Of a stretch of DNA of 64,000 nt, positions 22,331 to 35,100 are shown piece by piece; the first letter of the stretch is position 1, and each line of letters starts with the position of its first letter. The DNA is taken from NCBI RefSeq assembly GCF_016808335.1, contig NC_053138.1:57008951-57072950 (forward strand). Reading direction: 5' to 3'. Made by a program: the position numbers and the translations under genes. The notes under the pieces were generated by a model, which saw nothing but the letters and a program-made list of their open reading frames with translations, ran no database searches and was not told the origin of the DNA. The DNA comes from Panicum virgatum. Lineage: Eukaryota; Streptophyta; Magnoliopsida; Poales; Poaceae.

Positions 22331-24090
22331 TTAAACCATACCTATTCCCAGTAGCAATTTGAGATCGTAGCATTCGTGGCTTCCAGGGCTGTTGCGACAG
22401 ATACTATGGGCAGGGCATGTTCGGTTTCGAGCCTTACACTCGTCAATATCTGCAGAGGCAAACCCAAAATGATTTGTTTCATGCTTCATGAAAATTGTCA
22501 TTACCAAAAGGTGTGTCATGTATCTGCAGTGTATGAATAATGCTAAGAATTATTACCTAGGTAATTAAACTTATCTTGCAAGTGTTACTAATTTAATTTT
22601 GTGTTACGTCTCCAGATTAACCATAATGAAACAATAAAAAAATATTTATAAAGCAAGCAATGATTCCATGGTCTGTCAACCGGAGTTCTGATCGGAATTC
22701 AGATAAATCAATCGGAATTCTAATGGGAACCCAAACAAATTAATCTGAATGGCAATCGAAAACCGGACAATTAATACCTCGTGCGGTCACGGCATGGGTT
22801 ATATATGTAGTTTCCATGAAAAAATTAGTGATCTTGTGTATATGTAAAACTTATATTATTCGTAACAATGCATGAGCACTATGCTAGTAGAAAATAAAAG
22901 AGAGAATCTGTAGAAATTCTCACTAAAAGGGCAAACATATACTAAGACTTCAACACCCCAACCGTAGCTGGAGAGTTTATTAGGTTTAGAACATCGGAAG
23001 AAGTAGCTAGATCATGTTAATTATTGATCTGCACGCTTGAATTTTATATCCAAATAAAGGTTTTAGAAAGTGTGTTTAAAGTTTTGGCAAAAGAAATTAT
23101 TGGACAAAAGAATTACGTACCTTTGCAGCCATCAGGAAGGTAAGGGTTTCCCTCATAACCTTCGGGGCAGCTGCATGTATACCCAGGGCGGCCGTTCTTG
23201 GCGTTGGAGCACTTGCTGATGTCGCTGCGGCAGGCGTAGGCCGTCCTGTTCTTCTTCGCCGCCTCGCACGTCTGGTCGCCCACCGCCCACTCCAGCACCA
23301 TGGGCACCTCCCAGGAGCCGCCGGCCCTCGAGAGCTCATCGGTGGTGATGTACGCCACCCGGAACTCGAATGCCTCCTTGTCGACCACCATGGCGTAGAC
23401 GCAGGGGCTCGCCGGGCCGAGCCCTGCTGGGATGCCGGCGCTGCTGTTGCTGTCGTAGGGGAAGAAGGACGCTTCGAAGGACGATCCCGGCGGGATCGGC
23501 GCCTGGCAGCAGCCGCCCAAGTTGCTGCAGGAGCCGTCGGCCAGCGACCGCACGCCGCGCGAGCAGGTGGCGTTGCAGCCCACCAGGTACTTGTCGTCGG
23601 CGCCGCCGTCCCGGGACCAGATGATCCCGAAGGCGTTGCAGCCGACGACGGTGAGCCTGTTGTCTTCGGAGAAGCGGAACGTCGTCGCGGACTCGTACCA
23701 CCAGGTGGTCGGGTCGTCCATGGAGCCGGTCGTGGCGTTGTAGCACCACGAGCTGACCATGCTCTTGGTGTAGATCCTCCCCCGGAGCACGTCGATGCGG
23801 AGCACCTCCATGCCGTCGACGACGGGGGTCGGCTTGGGCCGCGGCGCGCCGTCGTCGTCGGCGCGGTGGCTGCAGGTGACGTTGAAGGGCTGTGCCTTGC
23901 TGCCCGGCGTCTCGAGGTAGCCGTGTCCGATGCCGAAGGGGAACGGGATGTCCACCCCGCCGCACTGCTGCGGCGGCTGCTGGTGGCACTCTGCCGCAGC
24001 GGCTGCCGCCGGCAGCCACGGCGAGACGAGTGCGGCGATGAGCAATGGAAGCAGCATCGTCTTCTTCAGCTTCTGATCAACTGTGCTCAA
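22331..24090 (-). pseudogene. Wall-associated-kinase-type gene, extracellular part only
   Basis: Exon 1 is 23121-24090 (ATG at 24090) and exon 2 is 22331-22449, joined AAAG|GTACGT..CTGCAG|AT in frame, for about 362 aa. A signal peptide (LLPLLIAALVSPWLPAAAAA) is followed by a galacturonan-binding domain with CGGVDIPFPFGIG near residue 43. Then come paired cysteines, a first EGF module ending CSCPEGYEGNPYLPDGC, and in exon 2 a calcium-binding EGF start DIDECKARNRTCPAHSIC. In family members this EGF should be completed and followed by a membrane helix and a Ser/Thr kinase. Here it jumps from GSHEC to LKLLLGIG, which looks like the first residues of the helix, and stops at 22331. The kinase exon is absent, and a truncated LTR begins 210 bp further on. 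It could encode a secreted wall-binding protein, but a decayed receptor gene is more likely. Confidence 0.7.
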
Positions 24091-24173
24091 GTCCGTGGCT
24101 TTGATGACTTGTGCCGCCTCCGCCTTAGCTTAAGCTTGCTGGTGTGGGTGGCAACATGTTGTACAACCTGTGG

Positions 24174-24175
<2 letters not shown>

Positions 24176-24264
<89 letters not shown>
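24176..24264. repeat. (TA)n microsatellite, about 89 bp
   Basis: Perfect TA run 86-175 bp upstream of the WAK-type ATG. It occupies the expected core-promoter position and may supply or disrupt the TATA box. Confidence 0.95.
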
Positions 24265-24265
<1 letters not shown>

Positions 24266-25549
24266 TGGCCGAGAAGTATTCTTACGAGCCACTCCAAAAG
24301 ATTGGCATTTCAGGAAACACCACTCCTGGTGGCTCCGTTTTTCCACGTGAATTTGACTGATGTTGAGAGACTCCATAGCTTGAGGAATTTAAACTAATCT
24401 CCTTACCTAATACGCGGTAACTGGGTCAGCTAATGGCCATGGTTAGGCAACAACAAACTTTATGAGTGAGGAAATAATACGTACACGTTGCTAGTCCAGG
24501 AGGTATTTGCCTATTTGGTACGCGCTCAATGCAAGGGGATATACAGTTACCTATACAACGACCTCATGATGGCATCCACTGAAAGCTTCAAAAGCTTCAT
24601 GAAGGAAGAACGACTAAAGCGAGATTAGGCAGCAAAGGCTTCTTGATAGAGATCATTAGCCAGTAAGCAAAGAAAGGGACCGGCCATGGAGGTTTTATAT
24701 CTTTGCTGGGGGCCGGGTCAGCACTCACAGTATAGCCAGCATGCAGAGCTACAAGCACATGCTAATTAATTCTGTCAATTGTTCATGCCCCCTTATGTTT
24801 AACTAATTCTCAGTGGGCATAAAGTGAGCTCCGGCTAGCTGTTTCTGTGAAACGTCCGGAGTGCGGATGGATGTTAGCTCGTAAGCTGCACGCCAGATTC
24901 TTGGAAGAGAAGCCTATGTCTTTTTTTAACCACGTGATGGATGAACAAGTATGTTATATATATCAAATTAAATAAAGAATTGAAAAAGACGAAGCATCCA
25001 CAGTAGTAGAGCACTCGCCATTATTTATTTTAACCACCCATGCCAAACGGATCATGGTCATGGCCAGTTGGCCACAAGGCACGCATTAGATTTGTAGCTC
25101 CGATCCATTCCAGGCCAGTAAGGCTGGGGGCAGTTCATCAGTCGCCATCCAAACACGGAGACGCTGACCAGAGCCTGATGAACCGAAGCCACACAGATCG
25201 ATTACCACTATTGCAACTGAAGCTTCACATGATTAGTTATCTTACGGGTCATTTTAAAGACTTCAAATAACACATGCATGTGCTGTTCTTGCAGCAAATT
25301 AAATTACGCTTCTCTGATTAGGAAGCGTACTTCAAACGCCCACTCTCTTTATTAGTTTATTATTTCTCTGCGGTGGCATCACGGTTTATTCTCAGATATT
25401 TATTCTACTCGGTATGAAAAAGAAATGTACTTGTTTCCCCCATACAAGACGCGTCACCAACATTCCAACAATACAAAATAGTGTATCATGCATCAGTCAA
25501 TCAGATCACTACCATGATGTTGTGTTTGCCAAACATGCACTCCAAAGTA
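24265..25549. other. Intergenic, no gene seen
   Basis: AT-rich; a short open frame at 25040-25270 has no support. Confidence 0.45.
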
Positions 25550-25773
25550 CTCTCTCCGTCCCATAAAAAATGCAATTCTAAGTTTTTTCAAACAGATTAG
25601 TGATGGCATGAAAAGACTCTCGTACCCTCATTTGTTTGCCACATATGATTAGTTTTGGCATGCAATTCAAATCTAACCACTTAATTAAGCAGGCAATTGA
25701 GATCCAATCGAGATTGCACTCGTTGTGGGATTTTTTTCAAACTCAGAATTGCACTTTCATGGGACGGAGGGAG
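25550..25773. mobile_element. Stowaway-type MITE
   Basis: The inverted ends are CTCTCTCCGTCCCAT and the complement of CTCCCTCCGTCCCAT. TA flanks both sides (25548-25549, 25774-25775). A second inverted phrase, TGCAATTCTAAG / CAGAATTGCA, lies inside each end. Confidence 0.85.
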
Positions 25774-26914
25774 TATGAGCAACCACGCTTGAATTAAATG
25801 ATTATTCTTGTAATAGAAACATGAAATAAGCATTCTACATTGCAAATAAAACAACTTGGAGAATTGTGCAAATGGAAATATCCCACATCTCAGGGATTTG
25901 GTTTCATATCAGGGATCAGGAGTAACTAAAAAGGTGTGTTGGGGTTTGCAACTCTTTCTTGGTCAGTATAGATACTTACAATCGAAAATGTTTTTGCTTT
26001 TGAGAAATTAAGGATAAAATTTTTACAAGATCATTTTAGCTAAGACGTTGGGTACCCAGACAGGGAGGACCTGAGAATAGATTATGTGTTGCTTGGAAGT
26101 CATTTGATAATGCATATATATGGCTTGTTTCTTTAATTTCATACATTTTCATTCCTAGTGCTGCACTTGCCAACAACTTGATTCTGCAACTATATAATTA
26201 TGTGATAACGTATTGGTAAGACCATAATTTTGTGATTGTATTATTTATTCTTATATGAGTGGACATAAAGTGAGGTTTCTGATTCTATGGAACCAATTTG
26301 CATGCATGTTTGATTTTCCTTGTATACATCACAGTATGGACATAAAGTAAATATACGATAGAGATCGTCGAACGTCTCCAAGAGCCTAGCGATTCTAACT
26401 TGGCTACCTAGAAAAAGATAAATTCTTCCAAAACTGGATCCAACAGATTCTGCAAAGACGCTCACTAGCTATCCCGCTAGCCATCGCCGCAAGTTCGCCC
26501 GGCAAAAATGTCCCACCCCCACCCCACCTCCTGCCCCTCGGCTCCCGCCCCCACCTGCTGGAGCGACGCCATCGTCAAGCTCCCTCCCACCCCCTCCGCC
26601 GGCCCCTTCAACACGGCGTCCCCTCGGCCGCCGCCAAGCTCCCTCCCGCCGCTTTGAGCTCCCTCTAGAGGTGACGGCAGCGGCGGCGCCGAGCTCCCTC
26701 CAGAGGTGCGTCGGCAAGAACGGGCAACCGCGCGTCGCACGGTGGCACGTCGGCGGTGGAGGACAGCTCCCGCACCGTCACCTCCTGGATCCCGACCTAG
26801 TGTTTCTGGGAGCTCGGTGGTGATGGGGATGGCGCCAGGAGGAAGAAGAGGAGAGAAGAGGGAGCTTGGTGGTGATGGGAATATGGATAGTGATTTGGTT
26901 AGTCTGCTAGAATG
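25774..26914. other. Intergenic with GC-rich island at 26460-26880
   Basis: The island has open frames on both strands, rich in Gly/Arg/Pro. Flanking phrases (GCTAGCCATCGCCG, GGTTAGTCTGCTAGAATG) resemble those around the GC-rich TIR element at 53913. No gene is called. Confidence 0.4.
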
Positions 26915-27666
26915 TACTGCAATATAGAGAGGGAGTCTTAGCTAAATGAGAATATGGAGCGTGAGATTTGGCTAGTCTTTTGGAGATGTTCAACAGTCTT
27001 TTGGAGATGTTCAACTGTCATTTTTGACGAGTGACCATAACTTAGTCTCCAATACTTTGCCGTTAAAATCTTGCCTCAAAAAATATTTAGCCATTAAAAT
27101 GCACTATTGACCATGCAAGCACGATAAATGTGGAGTCAGTTAGTTGCTCTGCTTGCAATGGAACACTGCACATAAAGCCATCGCACACTTATAGTGATGT
27201 GTGGATCATTAAACATATCAAGTGCAAATCAACATCTTTGTGCAAACTATGGAAACTTCAATCTGAGCCATCAAATCAACATCCAAGGGGAGGGGCACAG
27301 AGAGGTGGGAGGGGGGATTTGCAAAAGTGTGATTACCCAATCCAAAGGCGGGTCCAGATTGTAAAATTACTTAATTCCCCATACCCCTTAGATGTTGATT
27401 CAATGACTCAGATTAAAACTTCCATAGTTTGCACGGAGAGATTGGTTTGCATCTGATACGTTCCCTTTTATCTTATATAATGAGGTAGAGCACGAGCAAA
27501 TTCTTCAGAGTCTTGTGTCATGATAAACTCGTGTCACTTCGCGCTCTCAACCATGATTTTCAAAGCATGCTTCCTTTCTTATTTCTCTAATAAGGTAGAT
27601 GGACTCGGCATCCCTCGTCGAACCGTTGAAGAAGGAGAGAACAGTCCAGCTGTAGGCCTTCTGCGT
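26915..27666. repeat. Duplicated segment, copy A
   Basis: TACTGCAATATAGAGAGGG through the GDSL-like fragment matches 28497-29103 in direct orientation. The shared words continue through GCACGATAAATGTGG and CTCAACCATGATTTTCAAAGC. Copy A holds an extra ~250 bp (about 27215-27460). Confidence 0.8.
27597..27666 (-). pseudogene. GDSL esterase/lipase 3' fragment
   Basis: The minus strand reads TQKAYSWTVLSFFNGSTRDA, nearly identical to the final exon of the gene at 28974 (TQEAYRWAVLSFFHGSTRDA). Only ~23 codons remain, and the fragment stops at the MULE-like element. It lacks the catalytic residues, so it cannot be functional. Confidence 0.75.
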
Positions 27667-28495
27667 GAGATTTTAACCTGTATACCCTTATGAAAATTGC
27701 TCTTGACCTCCAAATCTCTAAAAAATTCACTGCACCAATATGCCCTCGCGCCAACTTTTCTTTACCCATGTACCCTTTTGGACGGAATGGACTCTAACGG
27801 TGGCTAACGGAGTTGGAGAAAGACATTCCTACCCTTGAGATCTTAAGTTTCTGTTTTCTGAGTCCATTACCTGTCCACTAGCACCAGTGCAAGAACGCCA
27901 GGGTGCACGGCACCAACTTCCTGGCGTCCAGGCAACAGAGGTGGCGCCTAGATGCGCTGGTCACCGCTGCCAGCCCTCCATCGGTCGTACCCGCGCTGCC
28001 GCCTGGCACCCGAGCTCCTCTTCTTGGGTTCTTCCTCCACCTGGTTGTCACTGCCATGTCCTGCGTCTTGCAAAGCTGGGGTATGGGAGCAAAAAAGGAG
28101 GCACCGACCCTACCCTCCGCACTGCCGCCGTGCCCCTGCCTTCCACGCCGCCGCCGGGGCTCCGTGCCTGCAGTGCGCCCCTGCCCTCCGCGCACCGCGG
28201 CTCCGTTCTGGGCCGGCGGCGCGCCTCTGCCCTTCTGGTGGCAAGGCGGGAGTCCGCTCCATCGGCTTGTTCACGTGAGAACGGGGGAAGGAAACAGAGG
28301 CCAAGGGCAACATGGATATTTTTATTGGTAGATCCCACCTGTCAGGACTTTTCTGCCATTATCTTCTAATAGCACATGGATGGAAAAGTATAAGGGTTAA
28401 AAAAAGTTAGCGCGAGAGCATACAGGTGCGAGGGAATTTTTTAGAAGTACGGAGGTCAAGAGCAATTTTTATAAGAATATTCAGGTTAAAGTCTC
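27667..28495. mobile_element. Long-TIR MULE-like element with GC-rich interior
   Basis: The left end begins GAGATTTTAACCTG and contains AAAATTGCTCTTGACCTCC and CCCTCGCGCCAACTTTT. The last ~110 bp are the inverted counterpart (complement GAGACTTTAACCTG). The interior (about 27850-28310) is GC-rich with open frames on both strands, as in Pack-MULEs, but I cannot identify a parent gene. No 9-bp duplication is present. The element lies exactly between the two duplicate copies. Confidence 0.7.
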
Positions 28496-28496
28496 C

Positions 28497-29103
28497 TACT
28501 GCAATATAGAGAGGGAGTCTTAGCTAAATGAATAGCTAAATGAGAATATGGAGAGTGAGATTTGACTAGTCTTTTGAAGATGCTTGAGGAGTGACCATAA
28601 CTTGGTCTCCAATATTTAGCCGCTAAAATTTTGCCTCAAAAAAATTTGCCATTAAAATCCACTACTGACCACGCAAGCACGATAAATGTGGTGTCAGTTA
28701 GTTGTTCTGACTGCAATGGAACATTGCACATAAAGCCATTGCACACTTATAATGATGTGTGGATCATTAATCCAAGTTCTTTTATCTTATATAAAGAGCG
28801 AGGTAGAGCACGAGCAAATTCTTCAGAGTCTTGTACCATGATATATAAACTCGTGTCACTTCGCCTCTCAACCATGATTTTCAAAGCATGATTCCTTTCT
28901 TATTTCTCTAAGGTAGAGGCCAGGAGCCCAGGATATTATTCTTCTTTATTTCTATATCAAAAAGATAAAACCATTAGATGGAGGAGTAGGGAGCTGTCGC
29001 CATGGACAAGGGTTCTTGCATCAGCTGTGCAAGGTTGATGGGCTCGGCATCCCTCGTCGAACCGTGGAAGAAGGAGAGGACAGCCCAGCGGTAGGCCTCC
29101 TGC
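28497..29103. repeat. Duplicated segment, copy B (overlaps GDSL gene 3' end)
   Basis: Counterpart of 26915-27666. It contains the intact last exon of the GDSL gene and about 475 bp of downstream sequence. Confidence 0.8.
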
Positions 29104-32100
29104 GTCCCGTGCACCATGTCCCAGAAAAGGTACTCGTCGCGGTTCCCACAGAGGCTGGAGGCCATTGTGCACACGACCTCGCCATTGAACTTTCCGCCGC
29201 CGCAGCACCCTCTCTTCACCTCACGCAGCCCTGGTCAAATGATCAAATCCAACCAACCGTTAGCAGCACAGCATGTGATTTTGTTTTTTTTTTCTTCTAT
29301 GTGCACACAATTTAATTAAGAGAGTTTAGAAAAGTTTCTTTGTGCCAAAATGTGATCACCTAATTTGCATTTTTTTTAAAAAAATACTAAATACTTTAAC
29401 ATCACTTGTTCAAAAATCAAATTTTTTGTGCTTACCGGCTAGCGCCGGGTTGGCGATCATGTCGGAGTAGGTGTTGTAAAGGCTGGCGATGGAGTACTTC
29501 AAGAACGGCATGGATGCCACAACAGCTTTGGCCATCTCAGTCCGGAGGAGGGCATTGAACATCTGCGAGAGGGAGTTGCCCTTGGCGTCGCACTCACCGT
29601 TGGCCGTGATGGCTCGTTGGCTCGGCAGGCACCCGACGGGCACTATGTTGAGCAAGGACAGCCTCCGTGCTCCCAGCTTGTACAGCTCCTGCACATGCAC
29701 TTGTTGCTGGCTTTGAGAGGCTATTTTCAGAATCAATAGTAGGATTAGTAGTTGGAGAGACAAGCTTATGCGTACGTTGATGTACTTGAGGTAATCGGCG
29801 ACCATGCCGGCGATGAACTCCGGCGCCTGGCTCATGGGCACGCCGTCGTCGCCGTCGAAGGCGTCGAAGTCGTTGCCACCGGTGCTGATGAGAAACAAGG
29901 ACCGGGCCAGCAGGTCGTCCAGCCTCTCGCGATCCACCAGGCCAGTCCGGATGATCGTTGCCTTGGTCTCTGCGAACAGCTCGACTTGTTTACGCAGGGT
30001 GATCGTCCCGTTCCCCTGCAATCATGTACATAAGCATGCAGTGCAGGTGGGTATTTCTGGGTCAGCTAATTAATTACGATGGCGTGTCAATCTAGTTCAT
30101 TTCTTCACCCAAATTATTCATGCAGAATGCTTCTACTCCATTTTATTAATTTTTTAGATCGATCCAATGATCCAAAATATATCTGACTTGCATCCCTACA
30201 TGTACATAATATATTAGAGGCATTGTAAGCAATGTATATTGCGGGGAATGAATGGATTGATTGACAGAGGTGCACAGGGTGTACATATATAGGCGGAATA
30301 CCCTAGATGGTTTATAGAAACACCACCATCTAGGGGGTCCTGGCTGGGCGCCGGCCACCCAAGGCCCAATGGGCCAACTACTCATAACCCTAATTGCCTT
30401 GCTAACACTCCCCCGCAGTCTGATCGTCGAAGCCTTGAATGTTCAGACTGGACCTGAACTCCTGAAAGAGAGAAGTAGGCAACCCTTTGGTGAAGATGTC
30501 GGCGTACTGTGCAGACGTCGGGACGTGCATGACACGGACATCACCAAGAGCAACGCACTCCCGCACGAAGTGAAGATCGATCTCGATGTGCTTGGTGCGC
30601 TGATGCTGGACGGGGTTGGAGGACATGTAGACATCGTTGATATTATCACAATATACCAGCGAGGCACGGCGTGAAGGCGCATGAAGCTCCAGCAGAAGTT
30701 GGCGCAACCAGGTGGCCTCGGCCACGCCATTGGCCACGACACGGTACTCAGCCTCCGCACTGGAACGGGAGACTGTGTTCTGCCGCTTGGAGGACCAGGA
30801 GACCAGGTTGTCGCCGAGGAAGACCGCATAGCCGGAGGTAGAGCGCCTGGTGTCGGGGCAGCCAGCCCAATCAGCGTCGGAGTACACCATCAAGTCAGAA
30901 CTCCGAGAAGGCCGAAGCAGAAGACCCATATGCAGCGTGCCACGGACATAGCGCAGAATGCGCTTGAGGGCAGCAAGATGCGGCTCCCGAGGATTATGCA
31001 TGAAGAGACAGACCTGCTGAACAGCATATGCGAGATCCGGACGGGTGAAGGTCAGCCACTGAAGAGCTCCTGCGAGGCTGCGATAATCTGAAGGATTCTG
31101 GACGGGCGGCCCATCAGCTGGCAGCTTCGGATTAATGTCGACAGGAGTAGCACATGGCTTGCACTCAGCCATGCCTGCGCGCTCCAGAAAGTCCACCATA
31201 TATTGGTGCTGAGAGAGGAACAAGCTGGCGCCACGACGTTGCACATGAATCCCCAGAAAGTGATGGAGCTCATCGAGGTCCTTCATAGCAAACTCAAACT
31301 GCAGTGAAGTGATGGTGCGCTAAAGGAGTCCGATAGAAGAGGCCGTGAGCACAATGTAGTCGACGTAGAGTATCAGGAAGATCATATCATCGCCGCGACG
31401 GAAGACGAACAGGGATGTGTCCGACTTGGCCTCCGTGAATCCCAGGGACAGCAGGTACGCAGCAAATCGACTGTACCAGGCCCGAGGCGCCTGCTTAAGT
31501 CCATGAGGGACTTGTTCACGCGGCAAACGTGGTCAGGATGTGCCGTATCCTCGAAGCCAGCAGGCTGAGCACAGTAAACTGTCTCAAAGAGAGTCCCGTG
31601 CAGGAAGGCGTTATTCACGTCCAGTTGATGAACAGGACAGCCGTAAGAAAGTGCCAAAGAGAGCACGGTGCGAACTGTGGCCGGCTTGATAACTCGAAGT
31701 CCACGCCTGGGCGCTGGGTGAAACCACGGAGGACCCAGCGTGCCTTGTACCACTCCAGGGTTCCATCAGCATGGAACTTGTGCTTGAAGATCCATTTGCC
31801 GGTGGCGATGTTGGCGCGAGGCGGGCGAGGAACAAGATCCCAAGTCTTGTTTGCCAGCAGAGCATCGTCCTCGGCTTCCATAGCAGCCCGCCAATTGGGA
31901 TCGGTGAGGGCGCTACGGAAGGTCTTCGGGATTGGCGACAGGGAAACAGCGTGGTAGAGCGCCGGTTGGCGGAAGCCGGACTTCGCCCTGGTGGTCATGC
32001 CGTGCTGGTTCACCACGGGGGGAACGGGCACGGCTCCCTTGGTCAAGGGAGGAGGAGGACCAGCAGAGGGCTGCTGTCGCCGAACGTAGACGTGCTGGAA

Positions 32101-35100
32101 GGTGGAGAGCGGTCGGTGAAGAGCAGTTGGGCCAGCAGGCTGTGGCTGTTGGCCGGGGGACGGAGCGGCCGTCCGGGGCTGACTGGACGGCGAAGGGGCC
32201 GGCGGTGAGCCAGCCAGAGCGACGGGCGACGGAGGGGGCCGGCTGGGGCCGGCAACTGGCGCCGGTGTTCCCACCGGTCGGGGTGGGAAGCTAGGAGGCG
32301 GCCCGGCCCGTCGTGGGAGAGCCGGGGCGCCTGCTGGTGATGCCATCGGGACGCCGGGGGCCGCGTGTGGCAGCGCGGGGATGCCGGAGGCCGCGTGTGG
32401 CAACGCGGGCGTCGTCGAGCCGCCGGAGGCCGCGTGTGGCAATGCGGCTGTGTCGAGGGGAAATCCTGTAGAGGAAACAAGAGGTGACGGTCCAATGGGG
32501 GCCGGCTCGTTAGTAGTAAAATCATCCAGGAACTCGAAGTCTGCCTCGCTGAGAGGTCGGGATGGCTCAGCAAAGGAAAACGAGGCCTCGTCAAAGGACA
32601 CATGACGAGAGATGATGACCCGATTCGTGGAGCTATCAAGGCAGCGGTATCCCTTGTGATGAGCAGAGTAGCCGAGAAAGACACAGAGTTTGGAGCGCGG
32701 TGCAAGCTTATGCGCGGCTGTGGCAGCGAGGTTCGGGTAGCATGCACAATCAAAGACCCGAAGGTGGTCGTATGTAGGAAGGACCCCGTGAAGGGCGAAG
32801 TGCAGTGTAATGAACCCTAGGGCTTTGGTTGGGAGGATGTTGAGCAGATACGTGGCCACGCCAAGAGCCTCGACCCAGTAAGATGGCGGCATGCTAGCTT
32901 GAAACAAGAGTGAGCGGATAATATCGTTAGTAGAACGAATGATGCGCTCAGCTTTACCATTCTGGGAGGAGGTGTAGGGGCACGACATCCAAAGATGGGC
33001 ACCATGGGTTAGGAAGAACGTGCGGACGCTGGAGTTGTCGAACTCGCGGCCATTGTCGCACTGAACTGCCTTGATGGTGGCGCCGTACTGTGTGGTCACA
33101 TGAGCAAAGAAGTTAGCCAAGGTAGAGAACGTGTCAGACTTTAAGCACAAGGGAAAAGTCCACAAGTAGTGCGAGCAATCGTCGAGAATGACCAAATAAT
33201 ATTTGTAACCTGAGACACTAGAAACTGGTGATGTCCAGAGGTCACAATGAATAAGGTCGAATTGATTTGTCGCACGCGAAGTGGATGAAGTGAACAGTAA
33301 CCAAACATGGCGACCAAGCTGACACGCATTACATAAAAATGTGCTAAGTTCTTTATTATATGAAGGTATGACAGAAGATAACTTGGTCATGACTTCATGA
33401 CCGGGGTGACCAAGATGACGGTGCCACGGTGATGGGGTGGCCACAACTAAGGCGGCAGCGGGAGGGAGGCGCAGAGGGTATAGTGGGCCAGCACTATTGC
33501 ACCTGACGAGAACTCTCCGAGACTCCAGATCCTTCACAGAATAGCCAGCAGGATCAAATTCAACAGAACAATTGTTGTCAGAAGTAAACTGGAGCACAGA
33601 AATCAGGTTCTTAATAAGACTAGGTGAAACTAGAACATTATTAAGTGAAAAGAGACCTGGAAGTGTGGCTGTGCCAGTAGAGGTAACCGGAAGTAAAGAA
33701 CCGTTACCGACAACAATGGATGAGGGATACCGCGAGATAAAATTGTGAGTGAGATTGGAAGAATCGGAGGTCATGTGAGAGGTAGCACTTGAGTCGAAGA
33801 ACCAGTCAGTGGTGGGGGGCTGGTTCAGGGAGACGGTGCTGAAGGCGGAGGCAAGCAACTACTGATCCCATCCGGCTGGTGAGACTGCCGAAGCCTGTAC
33901 GCCGGGCGCCCAAGGAAAATAGGCCATCTGGCCCTGCGCCGCCTGCGCCCGGGTAGCCTGCACCTGCTGCAGTGCCTGCACCTGGGCGGCCTGGAGGGCG
34001 TGGGTCTGCGCCTGCTGGGCCAGCAGGGCTTGCGCCTGGGCCTGCTGGACCAGCAGCGCTTGATGCTGCGGCGGCGGTGTCGGGGCGACGGGGAGCAGCG
34101 TCGAGGGCTGCGGGCCAGGCCATATCTGAATGGCCCCGGCCCACAGGTGGAGGAAGGACGGCCAGGTGGTGGCACCAGCACCGCCTGTGCTGGGCACGGA
34201 GGCCGGCTTGCCGCCACCAGACGGCCCGCTGCCGGAGGACGATGATTGCTCGTCGGAGCGAGGCTTGCCGCCCAGCCGGCGACGGTCCTTGGAGCGCCCG
34301 CCGGAATTCCCACCCCCAGAGTTGGAGCCCCCGTTGCGAGGAGGGTCGTGAGGGGAGTCGGCGCTTGCTGCGCCATGGTGAGCTCCTCCAGGATCAGCTA
34401 ATCAACGGCGTTCTTGAACTTGGGGAAGGGTGGCCGCGGTGAATGTGGCGGCCAGTGTCGCGGAAGCGCTCATTGAGCCCTCGTAGAAGATTGAGGGTCA
34501 GCGTGCGATCCGAGACGGGTTCCCCAAGATCCGCAAGCTGTTGCGCCATGGTCTTGAGGCGCCTACAAAAGTCCGTGATGGAGAGATCACCTTGGACGAG
34601 ATTGTGGAACTGGACGTTGAGGTGGAGGGCGCGGGTCTCCCGATTGCCGAGAAACTGGTCCTCCAGGGCGCACCAGACGGTACGGGAGGTGGCGACGCGG
34701 TCGATCACCATCTCGGCGAGGTCGGTGGAGATCGTGCGGCGATCCAGGACTTGACAACGCAGTCCATGCGTGTCCAGTCTGGGAAGTCGGGTGCGGGAAG
34801 GTCGGCGAGGACGTGGCTCTCCAGCGAGTACTTGCCGATGACGAGGAGGATCTGATCGCGCCACCGGGTGTAGTTCCCGGCGTTGATGTCGAGGAGGACA
34901 TGGACGAGCCTCCGGATGTTCTGCACGCTGATGGCCTGAGCGTGTAGATTGACGAGAGCGGCGACTTCATGGGCCAGGACGGCGTGATGAAGTGCGTTCC
35001 CATCGGAGTCGAATGAGGGGGCGTCCTCCTCCTTCTCCTTGTCGCGATCGCCGCTGGGGTCGCCCTTGGCGGCAAGGGCCCGTTCCTTGGCCGCGCGGGC

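Noticed and set aside
23336..24019. 227-aa minus-strand frame overlapping the WAK exon
   Set aside because: Alternative frame of the GC-rich WAK exon, rich in Arg with no domain.
24125..24397. Tyr-Ile repeat frames
   Set aside because: Translation of the TA microsatellite.
27887..28369. 160-aa frame in the MULE-like element
   Set aside because: No motif and overlaps other frames; kept only as possible captured DNA.
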